Positions 1 through 5,790 of a stretch of 6,891 nucleotides of DNA are shown piece after piece (position 1 is the stretch's first letter; the number at the start of each line of letters is the position of its first letter). The stretch is from Pyrinomonadaceae bacterium (GTDB lineage Bacteria > Acidobacteriota > Blastocatellia > Pyrinomonadales > Pyrinomonadaceae), in assembly GCA_014379795.1 (NCBI GenBank), contig JACMLC010000332.1:1-6891 (forward strand), in the 5' to 3' direction. Both the position numbers and the translations under genes were made by a program. The notes under the pieces are model-generated. The model was given only the letters and a program-made list of their open reading frames with translations. It was not told the origin of the DNA and made no database searches.

Positions 1-1
1 C

Positions 2-370
2 GGGGCGCAGAAAGCGTTCGGCTGGTGGGGCGGCCCCGGCTTTTCTGCATTCATGGCAAACAATCCGCCATATAGCTTTATGCGCCCGGCCTCTTTGTGG
101 ATGGGCGCGGCGTTGGCCTCAGAGCTGATCGGCGGGCTGCTGGTGCTGCTCGGGCTTCTGACGCGACTCGGCGCGCTCTCCATCGCCATTGTCATGCTCG
201 TCGCGATGTTCGGCGTCCACTGGGGCGCATTCTTCCTGCCCAACAAAGGCATCGAGTACACGGTCGCCCTGCTCGGCATGGCTTTGGCGCTCGTCATCTC
301 AGGAGGGGGTCAGGCTTCGATAGATCAGAAGCTGATGCGAACGAGAAGGGTAAAGTACATTAATAAGTGA
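2..370 (+). CDS. DoxX family membrane protein, 3' part (5' end off the window)
   Basis: The open frame enters from the left edge and gives 122 visible residues. They start with GAQKAFGWWGGPGF, the typical DoxX-family segment after the first helix (usually HGxQKLFGxFGG). An internal ATG at 53 is not the true start, because the family signature lies upstream of it. Three hydrophobic segments follow, at about visible residues 32-53, 57-79 and 86-103, matching the last three helices of the usual four. DoxX proteins are small inner-membrane proteins, in some bacteria linked to redox or thiol stress; the exact role here is unknown. The TGA stop at 368-370 lies inside the heptamer repeat array, so the C-terminal YINK is partly encoded by repeat-adjacent sequence. 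The MFS gene follows 77 bases later on the same strand. Family assignment is good; biochemical function cannot be read from the sequence. Confidence 0.85.
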   Translation, partial: GAQKAFGWWGGPGFSAFMANNPPYSFMRPASLWMGAALASELIGGLLVLLGLLTRLGALSIAIVMLVAMFGVHWGAFFLPNKGIEYTVALLGMALALVISGGGQASIDQKLMRTRRVKYINK

Positions 371-446
371 TAAGTGATAAGTGATAAGAGTAAAGCTAAA
401 AAGCGTTGCTCTTATCTCATCACTTATCACTTATCACTTATCACTT
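365..446. repeat. Inverted arrays of a 7-base repeat (TAAGTGA / TCACTTA)
   Basis: Left arm 365-388 is three and a half tandem copies of AAGTGAT. Right arm 423-446 is its perfect 24-base reverse complement, with a further degenerate copy at 417-422. An alternative inner register pairs GATAAGAG (383-390) with CTCTTATC (409-416), leaving an 18-base loop, so transcripts could fold into a long hairpin. A unit of 7 is not divisible by 3 and contains both TAA and TGA, so the array puts a stop codon in all three rightward frames within 21 bases. The DoxX stop falls in it and the MFS ATG directly abuts it. It could act as an intercistronic hairpin or be a dispersed heptamer repeat; there is no U-tract typical of an intrinsic terminator. 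Confidence 0.85.
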
Positions 447-447
447 T

Positions 448-1698
448 ATGAAACGCTCCCCGCTGCTGGTCATCTTCATCACGATCTTCATAGACCTGAT
501 AGGTTTCGGCATCGTCATCCCTGTGCTGCCGTTTTATGTGGAGAGCGACAGGTTCAACGCGACGCCGCGCTCGGTCGGGCTGCTGTTCGCGTCTTACTCT
601 GTGATGCAGCTTATCTTCTCGCCGATTCTGGGAAGATTGTCGGACAAGCATGGGCGTCGTCCGGTGCTGCTTTTGAGCTTAATCGGGACGGGCATCGGTT
701 TTCTGATAATGGGATTTGCGACGACGCTGTGGATGCTCTTTGCGGGGCGTATCTTAGACGGCATCACGGGCGGCAATATCTCTACGGCACAAGCTTATAT
801 CGCGGACATCACGACGCCGGAAGAGCGCGCGAAGGGCATGGGCATCGTCGGCGCGGCGTTCGGCTTGGGATTTATTTTTGGCCCACCCATCGGAGGCATC
901 CTGAGCCGCTGGGGCATCGCCGTGCCTTTCCTCTTCGCCGCCGCGCTCGCTTTCGCCAACGCGACGCTGCTGTACTTTACTTTGCCTGAGACGGTGACGG
1001 CGGATCACCCGGCGCGCGCGCGGTCGCCTGAGAGCCGTTGGGCGTTGATGCAGCGTTCGCTCAAGCACACGCGGCTCGCGTTCGTCCTCTTGATCTACTT
1101 TCTCTTCGTCATCGCCTTTTCAATCATGACGACGACGTTCGCGCTCTATACCATGTATCGCTTTGGCTACGATGCGCAGCACAACGGTTATCTCTTCCTC
1201 TTCATAGGGACGATTGCAGCCATCGTGCAAGGCGTTTTTATCGGAAAGATAGTCAAGCGATTCGGCGAATTGCCGATGGTCGTCGCGGGCGCGCTGCTGT
1301 TCACCATCAGCCTCTTTGCAGTCCCGTTCGTCGGGCCGCGGGCGGGCGGTCTCGTCGCTTTGCTGTTGATTACCGGACTGCTCTCAATCGGCAACTCGCT
1401 GGCGACCCCGGCTCTGACCAGCCTCACATCCAGAAGCGTGGGTCGCGGCGAACAGGGCAGCATCCTCGGCGTCACGCAATCCGCCGCGAGCCTTGCGCGC
1501 GTCGTTGGCCCACTGCTGAGCGCGTTTCTCATCTACAGCGCGACCTCGCCGCCGCAGCACATCTCCGATAATTCCGTGCGCGCCACCTTCTGGACGGCCT
1601 CCGCCATCATGTTCATAGCCTTTCTGGCAGCGATCTATTTCATGCGCAGCCACGCCGCCGAGTACAACGAAACGGAAGTCGCTCCGGTTAGTAGTTAA
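448..1698 (+). CDS. MFS transporter, TetA-like (DHA1 drug:H+ antiporter type)
   Basis: Encodes a 416-residue, 12-helix inner-membrane transporter of normal length for DHA1 antiporters. N-terminal DLIGFGIVIPVLPFY (16-30) matches the TetA-type helix 1. Motif A is GRLSDKHGRR (62-71), a motif B-like segment is GRILDGITGGN (100-110), and the antiporter motif C is GAAFGLGFIFGPPIGG (135-150). Likely role is proton-driven export of a small molecule or drug; the substrate cannot be called, and resemblance to TetA does not prove tetracycline resistance. The ATG at 448 is preferred because the TTG at 406 would add 14 residues translated from the heptamer repeat; no Shine-Dalgarno is visible. The tail AEYNETEVAPVSS is echoed at 3850-3897 just before the GNAT gene, suggesting MFS and GNAT were once adjacent or that a tandem paralogue was lost. 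Confidence 0.9.
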   Translation: MKRSPLLVIFITIFIDLIGFGIVIPVLPFYVESDRFNATPRSVGLLFASYSVMQLIFSPILGRLSDKHGRRPVLLLSLIGTGIGFLIMGFATTLWMLFAGRILDGITGGNISTAQAYIADITTPEERAKGMGIVGAAFGLGFIFGPPIGGILSRWGIAVPFLFAAALAFANATLLYFTLPETVTADHPARARSPESRWALMQRSLKHTRLAFVLLIYFLFVIAFSIMTTTFALYTMYRFGYDAQHNGYLFLFIGTIAAIVQGVFIGKIVKRFGELPMVVAGALLFTISLFAVPFVGPRAGGLVALLLITGLLSIGNSLATPALTSLTSRSVGRGEQGSILGVTQSAASLARVVGPLLSAFLIYSATSPPQHISDNSVRATFWTASAIMFIAFLAAIYFMRSHAAEYNETEVAPVSS

Positions 1699-1700
1699 AA
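1651..1700 (+). repeat. Direct repeat copy 1: end of MFS gene
   Basis: This 50-base stretch, covering the last 15 MFS codons and stop, aligns without gaps to 3850-3899 (offset 2199). The core 1657-1685 matches 3856-3884 at 28 of 29 bases. Over the whole stretch about 41 of 50 match, with the differences clustered in the last codons before the stop. The two copies bracket the atypical segment. Confidence 0.85.
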
Positions 1701-1941
1701 TCACTCAAGCAATACATTAAAAGTATGTTAGACACTTACGACAATAAAGTTCCTCAAGAGCATTTTATAAACTAAAGTTAGTGACAACAAATAGCTTGTG
1801 CTATGCTCCTCGCTCAGTCAGCCTTTATTATCAGTATTCCGCTCAACAGATCTTCACTATGGCTGACCTAGCTGGAGGTACTCAACTTGTCGCGGTCTTC
1901 ACTATCACTAGTTGATAAACTATCTACGAAAGGTTATTTCG
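1699..1941. other. AT-rich leader before the SLOG gene, no gene seen
   Basis: These 243 bases mark the abrupt start of the low-GC segment. I see no convincing ORF or RNA gene. A GTTAGAC at 1727-1733 fits the integron core consensus GTTRRRY and could be a cassette boundary, but no pairing R'' box is evident upstream of it. TCTTCACTAT occurs twice (1851-1860 and 1896-1905), each preceded by CTCAAC (1842-1847 and 1881-1886), a possible short regulatory direct repeat. A promoter must lie here if the gene is independently transcribed; I could not pick a strong -35/-10 pair. Confidence 0.5.
1928..1933 (+). promoter_or_regulatory. Ribosome binding site deciding the SLOG start
   Basis: GAAAGG lies 8 bases before the ATG at 1942, the clearest Shine-Dalgarno in the window. 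It supports 1942 over the in-frame TTG at 1912, which would place this site inside the coding sequence. Confidence 0.65.
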
Positions 1942-3027
1942 ATGCGCGTTTTAGTTATTGGCTCAAACCGCTTTGATTACGAATTTACTTCCACCCAAGG
2001 CGATGTAACTCAACAGGAAACACCCCTATTTGAGGCGGCTGCCCAAGTTGGCTACCAACTTACCAAAAACGGACATACAATCCTTATATGCTCAAGGTCA
2101 CAAGACACAGTAGACCCCTACATTCTTGATGGCGCAAAGAAGGCATCTGACAAGTCATCCGTTGAGCTACATGTGTCAGACAATAGTAAATTGTACTTTA
2201 AAGAGTTAGAACGAGCAGAAGATACTGATGTAGTACCCAAGATTCATCTTTCGCCGGATACTCAAATTGTCCACATGGAGGCAATGGCAGATGCAGATGC
2301 ATTGATCATAATGGGTGGAGGCACACGTTCGACACGTACAGGGGTCTCAGCATATATGCTTGGCAAAACCGTGATACCCATAGGTTCCTTTGGGGGCGCT
2401 GGAAAAGCTGTATGGCTATATGCAAGTAGTAAAAGAGAAGAATTTTATAGAGGAGGGTTAACAGATGCTGAAATAGATAAATTAGCTGAACCTTGGAAAG
2501 GAGAGAAGAGCGCGGAGGAGGTAGTAGAATCTCTTGAGAAAGTACGAAAGACGATTATCAAAAATGCTATCCCTCGGTTTGTTCTTGCCGGTGCTATTGC
2601 AATTCTACTAGTAGCAATGGTTGGATGGGTTAGTTTTATCGCGTACGGATACAATCTAACTTCAAGAGGGGTCGTACCACTTGGACTCGTTTTTATATCA
2701 GTTTGTTTCGCTGGGCTAATAGGCTCAGCATTGAAAAATTTGTTTGATATACGTAATGGTCGAATGTTAACTGCTAGAGATTTAAATTTGGATGTTGCCC
2801 TAGGGTTAGGGGCAGGTTTCGTCGCGTCCGTTCTTTATCTTGTAGTGCAAGTTGCAGTGACGGGAAGGGCTGAAAGTATTGAAACCAAAGATGACTACGT
2901 TCGCATAGCATTATTAGTCAGTTTGATAGCAATCTTTGCTGCTATGTACCTCGACACGGCCTTTGCGAACTTTGAAACAGTGAAAGGCTCTGTTTTATCA
3001 GGTGAATTAGGAAAACGTCAGAAGTAG
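1942..3027 (+). CDS. SLOG (LOG/DprA-like) domain protein with four C-terminal membrane helices
   Basis: Encodes 361 residues. The N-terminal half (about 1-165) resembles a Rossmann-like SLOG/LOG fold: first strand RVLVIGS (2-8), second strand HTILIC (45-50), then ADALIIMGGGTRSTRTG (118-134) and GKTVIPIGSFGGAGKAVW (141-158), which correspond to the glycine-rich ligand loops of LOG-like proteins. The catalytic PGGxGTxxE of true LOG enzymes is not intact, which favours ligand sensing over phosphoribohydrolase activity. A charged linker (about 175-208) leads to four hydrophobic helices at about 212-235, 243-263, 284-306 and 322-341. SLOG domains in Thoeris ThsA and related systems bind NAD-derived signals, so I infer a ligand-gated membrane effector. 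No TIR or SIR2 partner is present. Base composition is far below the neighbouring genes, indicating transfer. An attC-like site lies 49 bases downstream. The fold is likely; the function is inferred. Confidence 0.7.
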   Translation: MRVLVIGSNRFDYEFTSTQGDVTQQETPLFEAAAQVGYQLTKNGHTILICSRSQDTVDPYILDGAKKASDKSSVELHVSDNSKLYFKELERAEDTDVVPKIHLSPDTQIVHMEAMADADALIIMGGGTRSTRTGVSAYMLGKTVIPIGSFGGAGKAVWLYASSKREEFYRGGLTDAEIDKLAEPWKGEKSAEEVVESLEKVRKTIIKNAIPRFVLAGAIAILLVAMVGWVSFIAYGYNLTSRGVVPLGLVFISVCFAGLIGSALKNLFDIRNGRMLTARDLNLDVALGLGAGFVASVLYLVVQVAVTGRAESIETKDDYVRIALLVSLIAIFAAMYLDTAFANFETVKGSVLSGELGKRQK

Positions 3028-3076
3028 ACTATTACTTGTATATTGACGCTCTACTAAGGCACGCACCTGACAACTC

Positions 3077-3166
3077 ATTTAACCAGAGCGTAAATAACGT
3101 GGCTCTCATGTGCAAGATTGGATACTTGGTTAGATGTTTCCTACCTCGTTAATTCAAGCGTTAGAT
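3077..3166 (+). other. Candidate integron attC recombination site
   Basis: A right core GTTAGAT (3160-3166) is preceded by AATTCAAGC, much like the 3' end of classical 59-base elements. A left core ATTTAAC (3077-3083) fits RYYYAAC and pairs with it except for one wobble. Inner boxes also pair: AAATAACGTGG (3092-3102) with CCTCGTTAATT (3144-3154), 9 of 11 positions. A 41-base terminal loop separates them, giving a 90-base imperfect palindrome in the same orientation as, and just behind, the SLOG gene, as in a gene cassette. Deviations: the left spacer is about 3 bases longer than the right one, and a second GTTAGAT (3129-3135) offers an alternative fold. No integrase gene or second attC is visible in the window. 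Confidence 0.5.
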
Positions 3167-3223
3167 TTTCAAGCGCCAATGAAGAAAGAAGTGTTGCGGT
3201 GAAGGTTAAAGCAAAATAATGTG

Positions 3224-3799
3224 ATGTCATCCGAAGCCAAAATTTACTATACGCCGGAAGAATATCTGGCTCTTGAACGTCAGGCTGATTACAAGAGCGA
3301 ATATTTCGACGGCGAAATCTTTGCGATGACGGGCGCGAGCCGCAAGCATAATCTGGTCGCAGGTAATGTGCTGGCCTCGCTTCATGCTCAACTGAAAGGG
3401 CGTCCCTGCGAAATTTATCCGAGCGACATGCGCGTGAAAGTCAGCCCGACGGGACTATACACTTATCCCGATGTGGTAATTATCTGCGGCGACCCCGCAT
3501 TTGATGATGACCAGAAAGACACACTGCTTAACCCGACAGCGCTGGTAGAGGTTCTCTCTAAATCAACTGCCAGTTATGATCGAGGCGAGAAGTTTGAACA
3601 TTACCGCAAGCTGAATTCTCTAGCCGAGTATCTGGTGATCGCGCAGGATAAGCAGCACATTGAACATTACGTCAGGCAACCGGACAATCAATGGCTCTTA
3701 TCAGAGACCGATGACATGCAGGAGACAATCCATCTCCATTCGATTGAATGTAATTTAGCCCTCCGAGATATTTACGATAAAGTAAACATTGACAAGTAA
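3224..3799 (+). CDS. Uma2 family protein (PD-(D/E)XK endonuclease-like fold)
   Basis: Encodes 191 residues, the full length of the Uma2 (DUF820) family. Visible family marks are the N-terminal TPEEYLALER (10-19), the segment YFDGEIFAM (27-35), the acidic PD at 82-83 in YTYPDVVIIC, E109 in NPTALVEVLSKST (103-115), and YDRGEKFEHYRKL (118-130) followed by EYLVI (135-139). The fold is that of restriction-type PD-(D/E)XK nucleases; in vivo roles of Uma2 proteins are largely unknown, and copies are abundant in cyanobacteria, Chloroflexi and Acidobacteriota. The ATG at 3224 is chosen over the GTG at 3221; neither has a well-placed Shine-Dalgarno (a GAAGG at 3201-3205 is too distant). GC content is intermediate between the SLOG gene and the host genes. 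The gene lies inside the segment bracketed by the MFS-end repeats. Confidence 0.88.
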   Translation: MSSEAKIYYTPEEYLALERQADYKSEYFDGEIFAMTGASRKHNLVAGNVLASLHAQLKGRPCEIYPSDMRVKVSPTGLYTYPDVVIICGDPAFDDDQKDTLLNPTALVEVLSKSTASYDRGEKFEHYRKLNSLAEYLVIAQDKQHIEHYVRQPDNQWLLSETDDMQETIHLHSIECNLALRDIYDKVNIDK

Positions 3800-3849
3800 A
3801 TGTCTTTAGCGCATCCGAGAGAAGATTCGAGAAACTGCCTCAAACTCTG

Positions 3850-3899
3850 CCCGTCGCCGAATACAACGAAACGGAAGTCGCTCCCGCCAACGGTTAAAA
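3850..3899 (+). pseudogene. Remnant of an MFS gene 3' end (direct repeat copy 2)
   Basis: Read in frame, these bases give PVAEYNETEVAPANG followed by TAA at 3895-3897, against HAAEYNETEVAPVSS and TAA at the end of the intact MFS gene. The alignment runs without gaps through the stop codon. Upstream of 3850 I cannot recognise further transporter sequence, so only the tail survives. It lies 11 bases before the GNAT ATG, the spacing expected if an MFS gene once directly preceded GNAT. An overlapping ATG frame from 3800 runs about 54 codons but reads the repeat out of frame and is probably spurious. Confidence 0.65.
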
Positions 3900-3908
3900 C
3901 AAAAAGCG

Positions 3909-4433
3909 ATGATGAAGTTAATAGAGACCGGGCGGCTGACCTTGCGCGCATGGACGCTTGATGATGCCGAAGCTTTGTTTGAAATTTGCCGCGATGCGGA
4001 AGTCATGCTGCACATCGGCACGCGCGAGCCATACAGGAATCTTGACGATGCGCGCCGCTTTCTGCGCTGGGCTGCGGATTATCAGGAGCAGCACGGCTTT
4101 TCTCGCTGGGCTGTCGTAGAGAAAGCGAGCCAAAGCGTGATCGGCAGTTGCGGTTTCGCGCGGCTTGAGAGCACGGGAGAGATCGAGCTGGGCTATCTTC
4201 TGGCTCGCCGCGTTTGGGGCTTGGGATACGCGACCGAAGCAGCCGGAGCGTGTCTGCGCTACGGTTTCGACACGCTGAAGTTTACGGAAGTCATAGCCCT
4301 CACAGACCCCGAACACACTGCCTCACAACGCGTGCTGGAAAAAATCGGATTCACCTGTCAGGGATTAAAAGAATACGACGACGATGAAGATATGGTTTAC
4401 CTCGCGACCAATCCTCGAAACAGAGCGGGTTAG
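3909..4433 (+). CDS. GNAT family N-acetyltransferase (RimJ/RimL type)
   Basis: Encodes 174 residues, normal for the RimJ/RimL branch of GNAT enzymes, which move the acetyl group of acetyl-CoA to an amine, often a protein N-terminus or a small molecule. It opens with the usual IETGRLTLRAWTLDDAEAL (5-23). IELGYLLARRVWGLGYATEA (92-111) holds the pyrophosphate-binding loop with the family's RxxWGxGYA pattern. DPEHTASQRVLEKIGF (133-148) is the conserved NxxSxRVLEKxGF region, with H in place of the usual N. The substrate cannot be predicted. Start ATG at 3909 (a second ATG follows at 3912); no clear Shine-Dalgarno. Codon use is again GC-rich, so the host chromosome has resumed. The gene converges on the leftward DUF488 gene across a nested palindrome. 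Confidence 0.9.
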   Translation: MMKLIETGRLTLRAWTLDDAEALFEICRDAEVMLHIGTREPYRNLDDARRFLRWAADYQEQHGFSRWAVVEKASQSVIGSCGFARLESTGEIELGYLLARRVWGLGYATEAAGACLRYGFDTLKFTEVIALTDPEHTASQRVLEKIGFTCQGLKEYDDDEDMVYLATNPRNRAG

Positions 4434-4451
4434 GCTCTGGTGATATCTATT

Positions 4452-4624
4452 ATTGCCACTAGCTTCAGCTAGTGGACAAAAAGGGCAAGCAAGAAACGGC
4501 TTTAGCCGAACTTAAATCAATCTTTCCTTTTCAGCTTTAGCTCAAGCGATGCGTTTATGATCATTCGGCTAAAGCCGAGAGACTTCTTCCCGCTTCACTT
4601 CCACTAGCTGAAGCTAGTGGCAAT
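4452..4624. repeat. Nested palindromic element between convergent genes
   Basis: Outer arms 4452-4475 and 4601-4624 are perfect 24-base inverted repeats, and each contains its own palindrome, CCACTAGCT-TC-AGCTAGTGG. Inner arms 4497-4510 (CGGCTTTAGCCGAA) and 4564-4577 are perfect 14-base inverted repeats, each again containing a self-palindrome. The spacers between outer and inner arms (21 and 23 bases) are also loosely complementary. No coding capacity is visible. The size and terminal repeats suit a small non-autonomous repeat or MITE-like unit; I see no certain target-site duplication. Its place between the GNAT and DUF488 stop codons also suits a bidirectional transcription stop. Confidence 0.85.
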
Positions 4625-4683
4625 TTATCAGATCAAAATGACAGCGGAATTTAAAATCTCTTTCGCTTTTTCAACAACGCTCT

Positions 4684-5148
4684 TTACCAGATAGAAGGCA
4701 GCTTGGCTTCATCAAGCTCCAACAATCCGCCGCCGGGTAGGATGTGCAGAATCTTTGCGCCGCGTGCGCGCAAGGGGGTGGACAGCAGGCCGACGCGATG
4801 ACAATTGGCGCGAGGGCTTGCGTGCCCTGTGAGCGGCTGAGATTCCGAGCACATGATGGCGACGCGTAGCTCTGAAGCGAGTTCGATGATGCGGTCAAGC
4901 CCGCGCGCCAGCTCATCCGGCGGCGCGACCACCTTGCCGCCGCACTCCGGCAGATGCTCGTAGCCGATGCCACGCTCTCTTAAATTCTCTTCCAGCACGC
5001 GCCCGTTATACTGCGGCCAACGCGAGCGCGCCGCGCTTCTGACATCACAAACGAAAGCGATTTCGTGTTGCTGTAGAAGCTCAAGAAAATAATTGAACGG
5101 ATGGCGTCCATGCCCGATGGTATAAATGATTGACGCGGGTGAAGTCAC
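4684..5148 (-). CDS. DUF488 family protein
   Basis: Encodes 154 residues, normal for DUF488. Diagnostic segments in order are IIYTIGHGRHPFNYFLELL (7-25), FVCDVRSAARSRWPQYN (32-48), GIGYEHLPECGGK (60-72), VAIMCSE (96-102) and NCHR (115-118) followed by GAKILHIL (130-137). The conserved C34, C100 and C116-H-R are present. The family function is not established; it is a widespread conserved domain with conserved cysteines and an arginine-rich pocket. The start is a GTG at 5146-5148 because the IGHG motif begins ten residues in and no ATG precedes it. The stretch between C100 and the CHR motif appears about eight residues longer than the usual CSExxPxxCHR spacing. It is last in the leftward gene series, 45 bases after the CYTH gene. 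Confidence 0.88.
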   Translation of the reverse strand: MTSPASIIYTIGHGRHPFNYFLELLQQHEIAFVCDVRSAARSRWPQYNGRVLEENLRERGIGYEHLPECGGKVVAPPDELARGLDRIIELASELRVAIMCSESQPLTGHASPRANCHRVGLLSTPLRARGAKILHILPGGGLLELDEAKLPSIW

Positions 5149-5193
5149 AAATTATCTTTCAGGATTTTCTGTTGTTGTTAAAGGAAATGCTAT

Positions 5194-5790
5194 TCAAACT
5201 TCTTTGAGAAACTCTTGCTCGCGCCCCGCTCGTCTGCCAAGCTCGGCGCGTATCTCATCGGCAGTCAGTTCGACCAGCCGCCCGCCCGTGAACATTTCAT
5301 CTCCGGTGACTTCCAACGCGGCGAAGGCTGGCATCGTAAAGCTCTCCATCTCTTCATCTGTCTGAAAGCTAGTCTCTGCGAGAATCAAGCCCCAGAGCGA
5401 GCCGAGGAAAACGTCTATCGAAAAGGCGCGGCCCTCATGCTCGAACGGATAACGATTCTTGCGTATCTCGTTTCCCTCAAAGACCGAGAGGACTTCGTAT
5501 TCAGTAGCGGAAAGATAAGTGTTGGTGATGATAGTCCGCGAAAAGTCCTGAGCTTCGGGCGCGAACTTTTGCGTGAGCTTTAGTTTCCACTGCCGTGTTT
5601 GCGGGATACGAATCTTTCTCAGGCGCAGCCGCGTGTTAGTGATGTAGTTATCCCAGATTTGCACATGCTCGCTCGCTCGCGTCAAACCTTCCGGCAATTC
5701 ACGCAATAAAAATCTGCGCTCGCGCTCCATTCGCGCGTACTTGCTCTCGACGTGCAGGGTGTTTTCAGTTTTAGGAACGGCTGCGCCCAT
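5194..5790 (-). CDS. CYTH domain-containing protein
   Basis: Encodes 198 residues forming one CYTH (CyaB/thiamine triphosphatase) tunnel domain, which binds triphosphorylated or inorganic triphosphate substrates with divalent metal. The N-terminal signature ERERRFLL (22-29) is the ExExK motif with R at the third position. Charged tunnel residues follow on successive strands: TRLRLRK (53-59), WKLKL (68-72), EYEV (97-100), IRKNRYPF (109-116), DVF (126-128), LILAE (135-139) and LEVTGDE (159-165). No CHAD domain is attached. Likely activity is a triphosphatase; the substrate is unknown. Start ATG at 5790 overlaps the upstream small gene by 20 bases. An internal ATG at 5730, one residue before the ERERR motif, is a real alternative, since the first 20 residues are not obviously conserved and neither start has a good Shine-Dalgarno. 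Confidence 0.85.
   Translation of the reverse strand: MGAAVPKTENTLHVESKYARMERERRFLLRELPEGLTRASEHVQIWDNYITNTRLRLRKIRIPQTRQWKLKLTQKFAPEAQDFSRTIITNTYLSATEYEVLSVFEGNEIRKNRYPFEHEGRAFSIDVFLGSLWGLILAETSFQTDEEMESFTMPAFAALEVTGDEMFTGGRLVELTADEIRAELGRRAGREQEFLKEV

Noticed and set aside
365..446. CRISPR array
   Set aside because: The tandem 7-base units have no spacers and face each other as inverted arms, unlike CRISPR repeats.
406..447. TTG start for the MFS gene giving 14 extra residues
   Set aside because: The added residues are the translation of the heptamer repeat; the ATG at 448 gives the standard N-terminus of the family.
448..1698. Calling the MFS gene a tetracycline resistance gene
   Set aside because: TetA-like motifs are shared by many DHA1 exporters with other substrates, so resistance cannot be inferred.
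1727..1733. Second attC site upstream of the SLOG gene, based on GTTAGAC
   Set aside because: The core consensus matches, but I found no RYYYAAC box with matching inner boxes upstream; a 7-base match alone is expected by chance.
1912..1941. TTG start for the SLOG gene
   Set aside because: The Shine-Dalgarno GAAAGG lies between this TTG and the ATG at 1942, and the Rossmann first strand begins right after the ATG.
3065..3071. ACCTGAC as the left core of the attC
   Set aside because: The following bases resemble a classical attC 5' end, but the conserved AAC is GAC and pairing with GTTAGAT is worse than for ATTTAAC at 3077; kept only as an alternative.
3800..3963. Rightward ORF of about 54 codons starting at 3800
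   Set aside because: It reads the MFS-tail repeat out of frame and runs into the GNAT gene; no recognisable protein features.
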